Assembly (NCBI GenBank): GCA_963747535.1
Contig: CAVVFX010000022.1
Span: forward strand, 62,001 to 126,000
Reading direction: 5' to 3'
Length of the DNA stretch: 64,000 nucleotides
From: CAVVFX01 sp963747535
Lineage (GTDB): Bacteria > Acidobacteriota > Terriglobia > Bryobacterales > Bryobacteraceae
The stretch's first letter is position 1, and each line of letters starts with the position of its first letter. The position numbers and the translations under genes are program-made. The notes beneath the pieces are model-generated. The model was not told where the DNA came from. It did no database searches and saw only the letters and a list, made by a program, of their open reading frames with translations. Positions 51,312-59,627 of the stretch are shown here, piece by piece.

Positions 51312-52845
51312 CATAGGACTGACTCGGCGAACCGTCCTCTCGGCTGCGCTGGTGGGACTCACCGCCAAAGGTGATCGCCGTGTCGAAGGCACTTTCGTCA
51401 ACGAAGCCTTCGCACTGGGGCACCATATGCGCGACGGCTCTGCGTTTCCGCAGCCGTCGCGCCAGGTGCGTGCGCCGGTGGTGATCGTGGGCGGAGGCAT
51501 GGCCGGGCTCAGCGCCGCGTGGTGGCTGGAGCGGAATGGCTTTCGCGACTTTGTGCTGCTGGAAATGGAGCGGCAGGCCGGCGGGAATGCGCGCTGGGGC
51601 GAGAACGAAATTACCGGCTATCCGTGGGCTGCCCATTACGTGCCCATTCCCGACGCCGGCGTGGAGCTGGTCCGCGAGTTGTTCCGCGAGTTGGGCGTGC
51701 TCAGCGAGGATGGACGCTGGAACGAACGCTATCTCTGCTTCGAGCCGCAGGAACGGCTGTTTCTCTACGGCCGGTGGCAGGAGGACATAGAGCCGCACAT
51801 CGGACTGAAGGCGCGGGATCGGGAGCAGTTCCGCGCCTTCGAGCAACGCATGGCCGAACACCGCGCCTCAAGCGAATTCACGATCCCGGTCGCGCGCGGA
51901 GCGAAGCCGTCGGACCTCGACCGGATCTCCATGTTGGAATGGCTGACCCGTAATCGCTTCGATTCGCCCTATCTGCGCTGGTACATCGACTACGCCTGCC
52001 GCGACGATTACGGCGCCCTGGCTCGCGATACTTCAGCGTGGGCGGGCGTGCACTACTTCGCCTCACGAGCGCCCGACGATAAGGGGCCGCTCACGTGGCC
52101 GGAGGGCAACGGTTGGATCACGCGTCGGCTGATCGCCAAACTCGCGGCGCACATTCAGACTGGTCAGGCGGTGTACCGGATTGTGCGGGCGGGATCGAAA
52201 TACCGCATCCTGACAGTACGGGCGGATGGGAGCGCCGGCGTCGAGTATCTGGCAGACTTCGTGATCTTCGCCGCGCCCACGTTTCTGGCGCATTACGTCA
52301 TCGAAGGGGCGCCTCCCGCGGCCGGCTTTGTCTACTCCCCCTGGTTCACCGCGAATCTGCGGCTCGATCGGATGCCCCGGGAGCGTGCCGGCGCGGAGCC
52401 CGCATGGGATAACGTGGCGTACGATTCGACATCGTTGGGCTACGTGAACGCGACGCACATGAGTGTGGCCAGCCGTACCGAGCGCACCGTCTGGACATAC
52501 TACTATTCGCTGGCCGAATTCACTCCCGAGCGCGCCCGCGCCTACCTCCTGGCGAACGGCTGGGATCATTTCGCCGGGAGGATTCTGGACGATCTGGAAC
52601 GTGTGCATCCGGACATACGGGACTGCGTCTCGCGGGTGGACATCATGCGCATGGGCCATGCCATGGTGCGGCCGTCGACGGGTTTCCAGTTCGGCGAACA
52701 AAGGCGGCACTGGTTGACGCCGCTCGACGGCGTGCACTTTGCCAACTCGGATCTCAGCGGGATCTCGATTTTCGAAGAGGCGCAGTATCGGGGGGTGGAG
52801 GCGGCGCGAGCAGTGCTGCGCGCCGTCGGCCAGGCAAGCCGGTAA
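51301..52845 (+). CDS. Exported FAD-dependent amine-oxidase-like oxidoreductase
   Basis: A 514-residue flavoprotein. A Tat-like leader (LTRRTVLSAALVGLTAKG, residues 7-24) precedes the FAD-binding motif VVIVGGGMAGLSAAWWLERN (about 60-79) and LLEMERQAGGNARWG. The middle has GNGWITRRLIAKLAAHIQTG, and the C-terminal half resembles the monoamine-oxidase/phytoene-desaturase group, ending in HFANSDLSGISIFEEAQYRG. It is the last gene of the polyamine operon, so a polyamine or modified amine may be its substrate. TTG 51301, with AAGGA upstream, overlaps the previous gene. Confidence 0.82.
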   Translation: MSTDIGLTRRTVLSAALVGLTAKGDRRVEGTFVNEAFALGHHMRDGSAFPQPSRQVRAPVVIVGGGMAGLSAAWWLERNGFRDFVLLEMERQAGGNARWGENEITGYPWAAHYVPIPDAGVELVRELFRELGVLSEDGRWNERYLCFEPQERLFLYGRWQEDIEPHIGLKARDREQFRAFEQRMAEHRASSEFTIPVARGAKPSDLDRISMLEWLTRNRFDSPYLRWYIDYACRDDYGALARDTSAWAGVHYFASRAPDDKGPLTWPEGNGWITRRLIAKLAAHIQTGQAVYRIVRAGSKYRILTVRADGSAGVEYLADFVIFAAPTFLAHYVIEGAPPAAGFVYSPWFTANLRLDRMPRERAGAEPAWDNVAYDSTSLGYVNATHMSVASRTERTVWTYYYSLAEFTPERARAYLLANGWDHFAGRILDDLERVHPDIRDCVSRVDIMRMGHAMVRPSTGFQFGEQRRHWLTPLDGVHFANSDLSGISIFEEAQYRGVEAARAVLRAVGQASR

Positions 52846-52960
52846 GCTCGGACTTAGGGCTTGTCAGTACGGCATTCCGGAACCGCTTGCTTACGCGCGG
52901 CTCAGTACCGCTGATTCTGAGCGGTTGGAATGTTTATTCGGAGACAGAGCCTTAATTTAG

Positions 52961-53152
52961 CAGCCTGTGGCAGAAGTCGACGCAGGCCAAAGGCCTACTC
53001 CTTATAGCGGCAAGCCGCAAGAACGGCTGCTCCGCAGCCGGGCAGACCACAAAAAACGATGGTCTGCCCCACGGCAGGCCAAGGGCCTACTCCACAAAAT
53101 TTGCCGCAGACCGCGAAGATTCAGACCATTGGTAGACCTCTGCCACAGGCTG
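52961..53152. mobile_element. 192-base MITE-like element carrying repeat R7
   Basis: The ends are CAGCCTGTGGCAGAAGTC (52961-52978) and its complement with one mismatch (53135-53152). TTAG flanks both sides directly (52957-52960 and 53153-53156), as a 4-base target duplication would. Inside are two copies of CAGGCCAA(A/G)GGCCTACTCC (about 52983 and 53075) around dispersed repeat R7. There is no gene inside. It was probably mobilised by a transposase elsewhere. Confidence 0.65.
53025..53074. repeat. Double-hairpin dispersed repeat, copy R7
   Basis: GGCTGCTCCGCAGCC, then GGGCAGACCA, loop CAAAAAACGA, TGGTCTGCCC: a perfect 10-base stem and the best consensus copy. It lies inside the MITE-like element. 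Confidence 0.85.
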
Positions 53153-53161
53153 TTAGGGAAC

Positions 53162-53938
53162 TTATTTCGTTGTGACCCGGCGTCCGATGATCATCTTTAC
53201 GAGCAAGTGATCCGTACCTCCCGTCAAGCCGATCCCGACACCGAAGTTGAATTCCCACTTCGGGCTGACGTTCAGATCGGTTACGGCGAAGATCTGCTGC
53301 TGTTGCTGCTGCAACGGGTCAAAGCCGGTAATCGGACCGAGCGCGCCATAATACTCAAAGCCCCCGTTGATCTGTTTCGTGATGTCATAGCCAACCTTGA
53401 CATTAGGAGAGAACGTGACGCCCTGCGGAACCGACGGTCCGTGAAACGAGCGGTCGATCGTCGGGTTGAAGCAAAGATAAAGCCTGCCGATGGTCTTGTC
53501 CACGATCGGGCGGATCTCGATGGTCCAGGTATCCGGAGAATAGACCGCCCGCTGATAACCAACCTCGGTGGAGAGACTGACGCCGACCGGCCATCTCCAC
53601 GATTTCGGCACTGCGACCCGCGGCCGGATATGATCACCGACCCATTGCCAGCCGACCCTCGTGTCGGCGCTGGTGAAGACGTAAAAGCCGAGTTCGAACC
53701 AGTCGTTGAAACCGTGGGTTATTTCGAGCGTTTCGTGCAACTGGTGCTCGGTAGGATACATTCCGCCGATCACTTGCTTGCTGCCTTCGAAGGTAAAGTT
53801 GCTGTGCAGTTCGAACATCGTGGCTCCGGGATCAACCAGGTCGGAACCGTAAACCTGGATCTCATAACTGCCCTGAGCGTAGAGGAGCCCGCATGACGCG
53901 GCGGCCATGGATGCTAGCAGGATGATTCGCGCCGGCAT
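53162..53938 (-). CDS. Exported beta-barrel-like outer-membrane protein
   Basis: A 258-residue protein from ATG 53938, with signal peptide PARIILLASMAAASCGLLYA. The mature part alternates hydrophobic and polar residues in short strands (YEIQVYGSDLVDPGATMFEL, HETLEITHGFNDWFELGFYV, WPVGVSLSTEVGYQRAVYS) and ends with LLVKMIIGRRVTTK. It resembles the MetA/toluene-transport-like barrel group. A run of six glutamines (about residue 228) sits in one loop. The open frame starts at 53989; the shorter start gives the signal peptide. Its function is unknown. Confidence 0.65.
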   Translation of the reverse strand: MPARIILLASMAAASCGLLYAQGSYEIQVYGSDLVDPGATMFELHSNFTFEGSKQVIGGMYPTEHQLHETLEITHGFNDWFELGFYVFTSADTRVGWQWVGDHIRPRVAVPKSWRWPVGVSLSTEVGYQRAVYSPDTWTIEIRPIVDKTIGRLYLCFNPTIDRSFHGPSVPQGVTFSPNVKVGYDITKQINGGFEYYGALGPITGFDPLQQQQQQIFAVTDLNVSPKWEFNFGVGIGLTGGTDHLLVKMIIGRRVTTK

Positions 53939-54026
53939 AGCGTCGTTTGAGGATTTCTGTGGATTCCCATTTCCAAACGATGATAGCAACCTTCAGCGAC
54001 AGGGCGATATCTGCACAAATGTATAA

Positions 54027-55610
54027 TTGCTAGTGGCCAGGAAGCTTAGATCGAAATCTCCCGGGAAGTTAAGAGCTGAAAACAGCTCCTTGCCCATAGC
54101 GGGCAGAAGCGGTTCACCTCTGAAACTCAGCGACCATCGTGTGGTGGTGGCATTCTGCCTGGTGGCTGCGTTCCGCGTCTTCCTCTTTTCTGCCGCGTTC
54201 CCCTTTTTCAACAACGTCGATGAGCCTTCGCACCTCGATCTGGTTCTGAAATACTCGCACGGACAAATTCCCCGAAAGCTGGAGCCGTTTTCATTGGAAA
54301 CGCTGCGTTACATAACGCTTTATGCTTCTCCGGAGTACTTGGGAAGTCCGCAGCAATACCCCAACGGCGTATTTCCGCCCCCGCTCTGGACCAGTCCGGA
54401 ACAAGCGAAGGCGACGCTGGCAAAGTTGCGGCAGGACCCTGCACTAATCAACGCCGAGTCCTCGCAGGCGCCTCTGTACTACGCAGTGGCGGCCCTTTGG
54501 CTCCTGGCCGGCCGGTTGTTTGGTGTGGCGGGCGATTACCTGCTCTATTGGATCCGCTTCCTGAACGTGTTCCTGGCGGCGGCGCTCGTGTGGATCGGGT
54601 ATGCCGCCGCAAGGCAGACTTTCCCCGCAGAGCGATTCGTGCGCTTAGGCGTTCCAGCGCTGCTGGCGATCCTGCCCCAGGACGTCTACTATTCGATTCA
54701 GAACGATGTCCTCTCACCGATCTGCTTCGGCCTGGCGTTCATCGGCCTGGTTCAATGGTTGCGAGCCGACAAACCGGGTGCGCGCCTAAGTGTATTGACG
54801 GGCCTGGCATTGGCGGCCGTGTGCCTGGTCAAGGTCAGCAACCTGCCCCTGCTCGCCGTTGCGGCCGTCGCCATAGTGGTTCGAGCATGGAGTCAGGCCA
54901 GACGAGGAGAATTGCGCTACACGTGGACCTCCCTGGCTCTGCTTCTGCTGTGCGCTGGACTGCCGATGGCCTGCTGGGTCTCCTGGAATCTCCACAACTT
55001 TGGCGACCTCACGGCATCGGCCGCCAAGATCCAATTGCTGGGCTGGACCTACAAGCCGCTCGGCGAGTGGCTGCATCACCCGATCTTCACGCCTGGGGGA
55101 CTCTCCTACTTCTGGTCGGAACTGATGGCGCGATTCTGGCGCGGGGAGTTCGTCTGGGGCCTGAAGCCGCTTGCTTCACCCGTCGGGGATGCGTTCTACT
55201 GGACGTCTTCGTTGGTCCTGGCCGGCGCCGCCGCGATCAGCCAGTCGCCGCGATTCGCGTCCAGGAACGGGATCGAAAGGCCGATTCTGATCCTTGCGTT
55301 CTACAGCTTCTTTGCCTCAGTCGGCTACCTCGCCCTGCTCTCCCTGGCATTCGACTTCGGACGTTGCTGGTATCCATCTCGCAATCTTCCGTATTTCACT
55401 TCCGGCAGATTGCTCCTCGGCGCTCTGGTTCCGTTTCTGCTGCTGTACCTGCACGGACTGAACTGGGCGACGAAACAGTTGAGGTGGGAAAGGCTGCGGT
55501 GGTGGCTGCTGGCGGGGATGGCGGTGCTGATTGCCGGGCCGCAAATCGCCGTCGATCAGGTGGCCTTCTCCAGCGCGTATAACTGGTTTCACTTGAGCGG
55601 GAGTGGGTAG
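54027..55610 (+). CDS. Multi-spanning membrane protein, DUF2142/GT-C-like
   Basis: A 527-residue protein with about ten spans. The first extracytoplasmic loop has NNVDEPSHLDLVLKYSHGQI, the acidic 'DE..H' motif expected of GT-C glycosyltransferases and DUF2142 proteins, followed by AESSQAPLYYAVAALWLLAG. It would transfer a sugar from a lipid carrier on the outer face of the membrane; donor and acceptor are unknown. The start is unclear: TTG 54027 or GTG 54033, with about 30 polar residues before the first span. The gene upstream is divergent, and a GH5 glycosidase follows. Confidence 0.7.
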   Translation: MLVARKLRSKSPGKLRAENSSLPIAGRSGSPLKLSDHRVVVAFCLVAAFRVFLFSAAFPFFNNVDEPSHLDLVLKYSHGQIPRKLEPFSLETLRYITLYASPEYLGSPQQYPNGVFPPPLWTSPEQAKATLAKLRQDPALINAESSQAPLYYAVAALWLLAGRLFGVAGDYLLYWIRFLNVFLAAALVWIGYAAARQTFPAERFVRLGVPALLAILPQDVYYSIQNDVLSPICFGLAFIGLVQWLRADKPGARLSVLTGLALAAVCLVKVSNLPLLAVAAVAIVVRAWSQARRGELRYTWTSLALLLLCAGLPMACWVSWNLHNFGDLTASAAKIQLLGWTYKPLGEWLHHPIFTPGGLSYFWSELMARFWRGEFVWGLKPLASPVGDAFYWTSSLVLAGAAAISQSPRFASRNGIERPILILAFYSFFASVGYLALLSLAFDFGRCWYPSRNLPYFTSGRLLLGALVPFLLLYLHGLNWATKQLRWERLRWWLLAGMAVLIAGPQIAVDQVAFSSAYNWFHLSGSG

Positions 55611-55747
55611 GACGACGTGCCCCGGCCGCCTTAGCGGGCGTGAGACAATTGAGGTTCCGGAGTTGCAACCGGAGAGCGAGCGAAAACCCGCCGAGGAAGA
55701 GCACGCAGGCAGCCCGGAACGGCCGCCGCACATTCGGGGGCTGCAAT

Positions 55748-56764
55748 ATGATTTCGCGAGTCGGTAGATTGTTAGCGTTAGCCTGCCTGGCTGCAGGCGG
55801 AAGCGGGGCGCAGCCTTCCGGCTTCGTTCCGATCGATCCGTGGGATCAGATCAAGACCATGGTTCGCGGGGTCAATATCCTCGGATACGACCCGCTGTGG
55901 CGCGATTTCGAAAAGGCGCGCTTCAAAGAGCGGCACTTTGAGTGCATTCGCGAGGGCGGTTTCCAGACGGTCCGCATCAATTTGCAGGCGTTCTCGCATA
56001 TGGACGCCGACAACCGCCTCGATCCGGCGTGGTTCAAGACGCTCGATTGGGCGGTGAAGAACGCTTTGGCAAACCACTTGACCGTGATCCTCGACGAACA
56101 CGACTACAACCTGTGCGGACACGACGCCGCCACGTGCAACCCCAAGCTGATGGCGTTCTGGGAGCAGGTAGCCGAACGCTACAAGGATGCGCCGAACAGC
56201 GTCTTGTTCGAGATTCTGAACGAACCCAACAGCCAGGTCACCCCGGAACTATGGAACACCTGGATCCAAGCGGTGTTGGCGGCTATCCGGAAGACGAATC
56301 CCAGCCGGAATGTGGTGATTGGTCCCGCATCGTGGAACAACATTAAATACCTCGACAGGCTCGAACTCCCCGACAGCGACCGCAACATCGTGGTCACGGT
56401 GCATTATTACCTGCCGATGAGTTTCACGCACCAGGGGGCGAAGTGGAACAAGGCAACAGCCAACCTGTCGGGGATAACATGGGGCAGCGACGCGGAGAAG
56501 GCCCAGGTTGAAGAGAACTTCGCCGGGGTCCAACAATGGTCGAAGGCCCGGAAACGGCCTATCCTGCTGGGGGAGTTCGGGGCCTACGACAAGGGCGGCT
56601 CCGATATCGATTCGCGGGTCCGTTATACGTCCTATGTGGCGCGCACCGCGGAGTCTCTCGGATGGGCGTGGACCTACTGGCAGTTCGATTCCGACTTCGT
56701 CGTTTACGACATTCCCAGGGACGCCTGGGTGCAGCCGATCTGGAAAGCGTTGATTCCGGATTAA
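55748..56764 (+). CDS. Exported glycoside hydrolase family 5 enzyme
   Basis: A 338-residue enzyme from ATG 55748, with signal peptide ISRVGRLLALACLAAGGSGA. The GH5 barrel is complete: VRGVNILGYDPLW, GGFQTVRINLQAFSHM, the acid/base glutamate in FEILNEPNSQ (about residue 160), VTVHYYLPMSFTHQG, the nucleophile in RPILLGEFGAYDKG (about 280) and the final WAWTYWQFDSDFVVYD. It probably cleaves a beta-glucan or mannan outside the cytoplasm. The open frame extends to 55640, but that part lacks a signal. Confidence 0.9.
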   Translation: MISRVGRLLALACLAAGGSGAQPSGFVPIDPWDQIKTMVRGVNILGYDPLWRDFEKARFKERHFECIREGGFQTVRINLQAFSHMDADNRLDPAWFKTLDWAVKNALANHLTVILDEHDYNLCGHDAATCNPKLMAFWEQVAERYKDAPNSVLFEILNEPNSQVTPELWNTWIQAVLAAIRKTNPSRNVVIGPASWNNIKYLDRLELPDSDRNIVVTVHYYLPMSFTHQGAKWNKATANLSGITWGSDAEKAQVEENFAGVQQWSKARKRPILLGEFGAYDKGGSDIDSRVRYTSYVARTAESLGWAWTYWQFDSDFVVYDIPRDAWVQPIWKALIPD

Positions 56765-56942
56765 GCCATCAAGCCCAACAAGGTTGGCGTCAGGACTGTC
56801 TGTCCGCCTGACAGGTGCGCTGGCGCTCTTCGCATGGGGCTGGGCGCTGGCGTAGGAGATCGAATAAAAACTCACGCCAAAACCTGTCGAATCGCAATCT
56901 CAAACGTCATCCTCCAGATACAGTAAACATAAGGAGCCTTCC

Positions 56943-59405
56943 GTGCCCGATTTCTACGAGGACCTTCGCTACGGTTGTCGCATGCTTTTGAGCAAACCCG
57001 GCTTCACCTTAGCCGCAGCCATCTGCCTCGCGCTTGGCATCGGAGCCACCACCGCCATCTTCAGCGTGGTCAACGCCGTCGTGCTCCGGCCCCTTCCCTT
57101 CGTCCAGCCGGACCGCCTGCTGCGCATCTACACCGAATTCCCAACTTTTCCCAACGGCGGGTTACGCCGCTTCTGGACCTCAGCCCCCGAATACTTCGAC
57201 CTGAAGCGGGACACCCGCATGTGGGAAACCCTCGACGCCTGGGCCGTCGGCGCTGCCAATCTCGGGGCCGAACCTCAGCCGGTGCGTGTTTCCACTGCCT
57301 CCATTACCGGGACTCTGCTAGGCACGCTCGGCGTCCACCCCTTCATCGGACGTGCCGTGCTGCCCGAAGATGACAAACCCCAATCGCCGCTCGTCATCGA
57401 TATCTCCTACGGACTGTGGCAGAGGGTGTTTGGCGCGGATCCGCACATCCTCGGACGAGAAACCCAACTCCAAGGCGCTAAGTGCACGATCGTGGGTGTC
57501 ATGCCCAAGGATTTCGAGTTCCCTCCGGGCGAAGCTGAGCCGCCGGAGTTATGGTCTCCCCTTCAACTCGATCCCGCCAATCAACGATCTCGCGGCGGTC
57601 ATAACTTCTATCTCCTCGGCCGCCTCAAACCGGGTGTTACCGTTGACCAGGCGCGCAATGAGATGGCCCATATCGTGGAGCATGCTGGCAAATCAGCCTC
57701 CAGTACCTTTCATGCGTTTCACCCGCAGCGCCATCCGGTAGTGATGTACCCGCTCCAGGAAGAAGTGGTAAGCGGCGTTCGACCAGCGATGCTGATGCTG
57801 CTGGGCGCAGTGGTTTTCGTGCTCCTCATCGCCTGCTTCAACGTAGCCAACCTCCTGCTCGCCCGCTCCGAAACTCGCCAGCGCGAAATCGCTGTCCGGG
57901 CCGCCATGGGAGCGAGCCGTGCCCGCCTGTTGCGTCAATTCATGACCGAGGGAACTCTGCTCTCGCTCGTGGGCGCGATTCCCGGTTTAGCCCTAGCCTA
58001 CCTTAGCCTGCGCGTGTTGAAGGCCACGGCCGCCGGCACGATTCCGCGGGCCTCCGAAATCAATATCGATCCCGGAGTGCTGTTGTTCACCATTGCAGTC
58101 TCGCTCGCCACCGGCATCTTCTTCGGCCTGGCGCCGGTCCTGCACGTCGCCACCGAGCAGTTAAATCACGCCCTCAAAGCCGGCGCTGGACGCAGCACCG
58201 CATCGGTGGGATCGCAGCGTTTTCGCCGCGCCCTCGCCATCGGAGAACTCGCGCTGGCACTGGTCCTCCTGATTGGCAGCGGCCTCATGATCCGGGCATT
58301 CTGGAAACTGCAGGAGGTCAACCTCGGAATCAATTCCCACAACGTGATTACCATGCGTGTAGCTTTACCACGTTCCATCTACACAACCAACCAAAGCCTG
58401 GACGGCTTCTGGACTCGCTTCCTCGATCGCGTGAAACAAGTCCCCGGGGCCCAGTCGGCAGCCCTGGCTTCCGGGCTCCCACCCATTCGCCGACCCAACG
58501 AAAATGACACGCAAATTGAAGGCTTCGTCGATACGCAAGGGAAAATCCCGCAGAACGTCGCCTTCTGGAATATCGTCAGCCGAGGCTATTTCGAGACACT
58601 GGGCATCCGTCTGATGGATGGCCGCTTCTTCGATGCTCGCGATGGCGCCGGCGCCCCCGATGTCGCCATCGTGAATCAAAGTATGGCCCGCACCTTCTGG
58701 GGAACCCAGAGTCCCATCGGCCGCCGTGTGCGGCCGGGTTTCAGTGACCCGTGGTGCACCGTGATCGGCGTAGTCGCCGATGTAAAGAACGCAGGCATCG
58801 ATAAGCCCGCGCGGACCGAACTATACCTGCCGTACCAGCAAGCGCAGGCGTCCGGTAACCGCAACAGCAACTCCTACATCGTCATACGAGCCGCACGTGA
58901 TCCTAACGCCCTGGTATCCGCCGTGCGCCGCGAGCTCAGAGCAATCGATTCCTCGTTACCGCTCGCCAACGTGAAAACGATGGACGATGTGGTCGCCTCG
59001 GCGCGAGCGCGTCCACGCTTTCTGATGCTGCTGCTGACATTGTTCTCCACGGTCTCCGTCGTGTTGGCCGCCTTCGGACTTTACGGCGTGATCTCTTACA
59101 CAGTGGAGCAACGCACCAGCGAGTTCGGCCTACGCATGGCCCTCGGAGCCCAATCGGGCGATGTTATCTCGATGGTGGTGAGGCAAGGGTTGACGTTAGG
59201 CCTAATCGGAATAATCTGCGGAGCCGCTGGCGCAGTCTTGCTAACGAGACTGATGGCGGGACTCCTGTTCGAGACCGGAGCGTTCGACATTCCCACGTTC
59301 GCCGCCACGGCCGCCCTGCTGCTCGCCGTCACTCTGATAGCGTGCTACGTTCCAGCGCTACGAGCCACCCGAGTCGATCCCGTCAAATCTCTCCGTTACG
59401 AGTAG
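56943..59405 (+). CDS. Orphan MacB/FtsX-type permease (acidobacterial duplicated type)
   Basis: An 820-residue membrane protein with two periplasmic MacB-core domains and FtsX permease segments. It opens with DLRYGCRMLLSKPGFTLAAA and ALGIGATTAIFSVVNAVVLR, the standard start of the ADOP family of Acidobacteria. It also has the permease stretches RQREIAVRAAMGASRARLLR and EFGLRMALGAQSGDVISMVV, ending ATRVDPVKSLRYE. About eight spans are seen. No ATPase partner is adjacent. GTG 56943 is preceded by AAGGAG. Substrates are unknown; relatives export peptides or lipoproteins or act in mechanotransmission. Confidence 0.92.
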   Translation: MPDFYEDLRYGCRMLLSKPGFTLAAAICLALGIGATTAIFSVVNAVVLRPLPFVQPDRLLRIYTEFPTFPNGGLRRFWTSAPEYFDLKRDTRMWETLDAWAVGAANLGAEPQPVRVSTASITGTLLGTLGVHPFIGRAVLPEDDKPQSPLVIDISYGLWQRVFGADPHILGRETQLQGAKCTIVGVMPKDFEFPPGEAEPPELWSPLQLDPANQRSRGGHNFYLLGRLKPGVTVDQARNEMAHIVEHAGKSASSTFHAFHPQRHPVVMYPLQEEVVSGVRPAMLMLLGAVVFVLLIACFNVANLLLARSETRQREIAVRAAMGASRARLLRQFMTEGTLLSLVGAIPGLALAYLSLRVLKATAAGTIPRASEINIDPGVLLFTIAVSLATGIFFGLAPVLHVATEQLNHALKAGAGRSTASVGSQRFRRALAIGELALALVLLIGSGLMIRAFWKLQEVNLGINSHNVITMRVALPRSIYTTNQSLDGFWTRFLDRVKQVPGAQSAALASGLPPIRRPNENDTQIEGFVDTQGKIPQNVAFWNIVSRGYFETLGIRLMDGRFFDARDGAGAPDVAIVNQSMARTFWGTQSPIGRRVRPGFSDPWCTVIGVVADVKNAGIDKPARTELYLPYQQAQASGNRNSNSYIVIRAARDPNALVSAVRRELRAIDSSLPLANVKTMDDVVASARARPRFLMLLLTLFSTVSVVLAAFGLYGVISYTVEQRTSEFGLRMALGAQSGDVISMVVRQGLTLGLIGIICGAAGAVLLTRLMAGLLFETGAFDIPTFAATAALLLAVTLIACYVPALRATRVDPVKSLRYE

Positions 59406-59627
59406 CAACGCAGTTCACAGAGAAAACAGTCGTATACAACAATCTCGAGTCACTTGATGGCGCACACTAAAGAGGCTGTGAGTCTTGCACGCAACGGACC
59501 TTCCATTTGATCTGAAATGTTTACGCGTGTAAATTTTCCGATGCACCAGACGCGCTGGGTCGAATGCTGAGACAGGAAACTGAGGAAAATGACGACCACA
59601 TTCCAGCCCGTAAGGGAACCCCGTGGT

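Noticed and set aside
32559..53074. CRISPR array made of the repeated hairpins
   Set aside because: Copies are kilobases apart with no regular spacers and no cas genes. They are dispersed repeats.
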